NCBI GenBank assembly: GCA_030039095.1
Contig: JASHQP010000454.1
Location: 1-5,704 of the forward strand
Source of the DNA: Streptosporangiaceae bacterium
GTDB lineage: Bacteria; Actinomycetota; Actinomycetes; Streptosporangiales; Streptosporangiaceae
Length of the DNA: 5,704 nucleotides
Direction: 5' to 3'
The notes beneath the pieces are model-generated. The model saw only the letters and a program-made list of their open reading frames with translations. It was not told where the DNA came from and made no database searches. The translations under genes were made by a program, and so were the position numbers. Within the stretch, counting starts at the first letter, position 1; each line of letters begins with the position of its first letter. Positions 5,283 through 5,704 of the stretch are shown one piece after another.

Positions 5283-5645
5283 TTACTCCTGTTCCTGTGT
5301 CGTGTACTGCAGGTACAGCTGCTCGGCGAGCGGGATGTTCTCCCGGTACCACCGCTTCCAGCTCCCGGCCTTATCCCCGCCGAGCAGCAGCAGCGCCGAG
5401 CGGGCCGGGTCGAACGCGAACAGCACCCGGATCTCCGACCGGCCCCCGGAACCGGGCCGCAGTTCCTTGAGGTGATGAATCCGGCTCCCCTGGATCCGGT
5501 CCACCAGCGGCCGACCCAGCGTGGGGCCCTCCTCCCGCAGCGCCGCCACCGCCTGGCCGACCTGGGCCGCGGACACTAAGTCATCCTTGATCAGCGCGGT
5601 GAACCACGCCGCATACTCTTCGGTGACCTTGACGCTCCACGCCAC
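5283..5645 (-). CDS. higB: RelE/ParE-superfamily toxin, Gp49/HigB-like
   Basis: The 120-residue product matches the phage-derived Gp49-like/HigB group of RelE-fold toxins, which are usually ribosome-dependent mRNA endonucleases. Visible family features are an N-terminal strand (WSVKVTEEYAAWF, 3-15), a helical segment to about 40, GRPLVDRI (44-51), IHHLKELRP (56-64), SEIRVLFAFDP (70-80), ALLLLGGDKAGSWKRWY (84-100) and the final ENIPLAEQLY helix (102-111). Basic and aromatic residues expected at the RNA site are present (K60, R63, R73, K92, W96, Y100), so the toxin looks intact. The start is a GTG at 5645, with GGAGGGAG (minus strand, 5651-5658) 5 nt upstream. It is the first gene of the pair, the toxin-first order typical of higBA, and the antitoxin follows after 5 nt. 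Whether it kills, stalls growth or defends against phage cannot be told from sequence. Confidence 0.9.
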   Translation of the reverse strand: MAWSVKVTEEYAAWFTALIKDDLVSAAQVGQAVAALREEGPTLGRPLVDRIQGSRIHHLKELRPGSGGRSEIRVLFAFDPARSALLLLGGDKAGSWKRWYRENIPLAEQLYLQYTTQEQE

Positions 5646-5680
5646 ACGGTCTCCCTCCAGACTGAGAACTGCCCACCGAT

Positions 5681-5698
5681 GTTAAGCGATGCCTTAAC
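5681..5698. promoter_or_regulatory. Predicted operator palindrome of the toxin-antitoxin operon
   Basis: GTTAAG-CGATGC-CTTAAC is a perfect 6-bp hyphenated inverted repeat 36 bp upstream of the toxin GTG. Its arms are A/T-rich in G/C-rich surroundings. Helix-turn-helix antitoxins normally bind such palindromes at their own promoter, so it is a likely HigA or HigBA binding site. Confidence 0.65.
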
Positions 5699-5702
5699 TC
5701 TA
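5697..5702 (-). promoter_or_regulatory. Candidate -10 element for the toxin-antitoxin operon
   Basis: On the minus strand TAGAGT (TAnnnT) overlaps the edge of the palindrome; its -35 would lie beyond the window. TAACAT at 5679-5684 is an alternative -10. Either position would place the operator over the promoter, giving autorepression. Confidence 0.35.
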
Positions 5703-5704
5703 TG

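Noticed and set aside
4867..5475. Long open frame on the plus strand (about 200 codons)
   Set aside because: It is antisense to the toxin and antitoxin genes, has no recognisable domain, and is explained by G/C-rich codon bias of the real minus-strand genes.
1..5704. CRISPR array, tRNA, rRNA, riboswitch or insertion sequence
   Set aside because: I saw no regularly spaced repeats, no cloverleaf-like sequence, no transposase frame and no terminal inverted repeats beyond the weak 10-bp match noted separately.

Overview
The window looks like part of a high-GC actinobacterial chromosome. GC is high throughout with a strong G/C bias at third codon positions, GTG starts are used alongside ATG, and the families present (an IclR regulator, an NCS1 permease, a Gp49/RelE-type toxin with an Xre antitoxin) are all common in soil actinomycetes such as Streptomyces, Streptosporangiaceae and relatives. 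That placement is inference; there is no RNA gene or marker gene to fix a genus.

Layout. (1) Positions 1-372, minus strand: the N-terminal 124 residues of an NCS1-family (purine/cytosine-permease-like) transporter that runs off the left edge. (2) 373-605: a divergent regulatory region. It holds two facing sigma70-like promoters, and downstream of each lie two copies of a GTTCTCATATGTGAAC-like element spaced exactly 19 bp apart. These are probable operators for the adjacent IclR protein. (3) 606-4543, plus strand: a compact operon of an IclR regulator, a HisC-like PLP aminotransferase, an NAD-type short-chain dehydrogenase resembling 3-hydroxybutyrate dehydrogenase, and an FMN-dependent 2-hydroxy-acid dehydrogenase/oxidase. 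The first two junctions are 4-nt ATGA overlaps. (4) 4544-4932: a largely gene-free spacer with one possible 50-codon ORF at 4711-4863 and a small hairpin at 4905-4918. (5) 4933-5645, minus strand: a toxin-first type II toxin-antitoxin pair (higBA-like), with an 18-bp hyphenated palindrome upstream that is probably its autoregulatory operator.

How the genes may work together. The IclR protein probably controls both its own operon and the divergent permease through the paired operators, so uptake and metabolism of one compound would be switched together. NCS1 permeases carry nitrogen-containing ring compounds (nucleobases, hydantoins, allantoin, pyridoxine). The three enzymes can oxidise a 2-hydroxy acid to a 2-oxo acid (FMN enzyme), oxidise another hydroxyl (NAD SDR) and transfer an amino group (PLP enzyme). 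This suggests a small catabolic or salvage pathway for an imported nitrogenous compound. Its substrate cannot be read from the sequence, and I do not recognise this exact gene set as a named pathway. The toxin-antitoxin pair is a separate, convergent accessory module.
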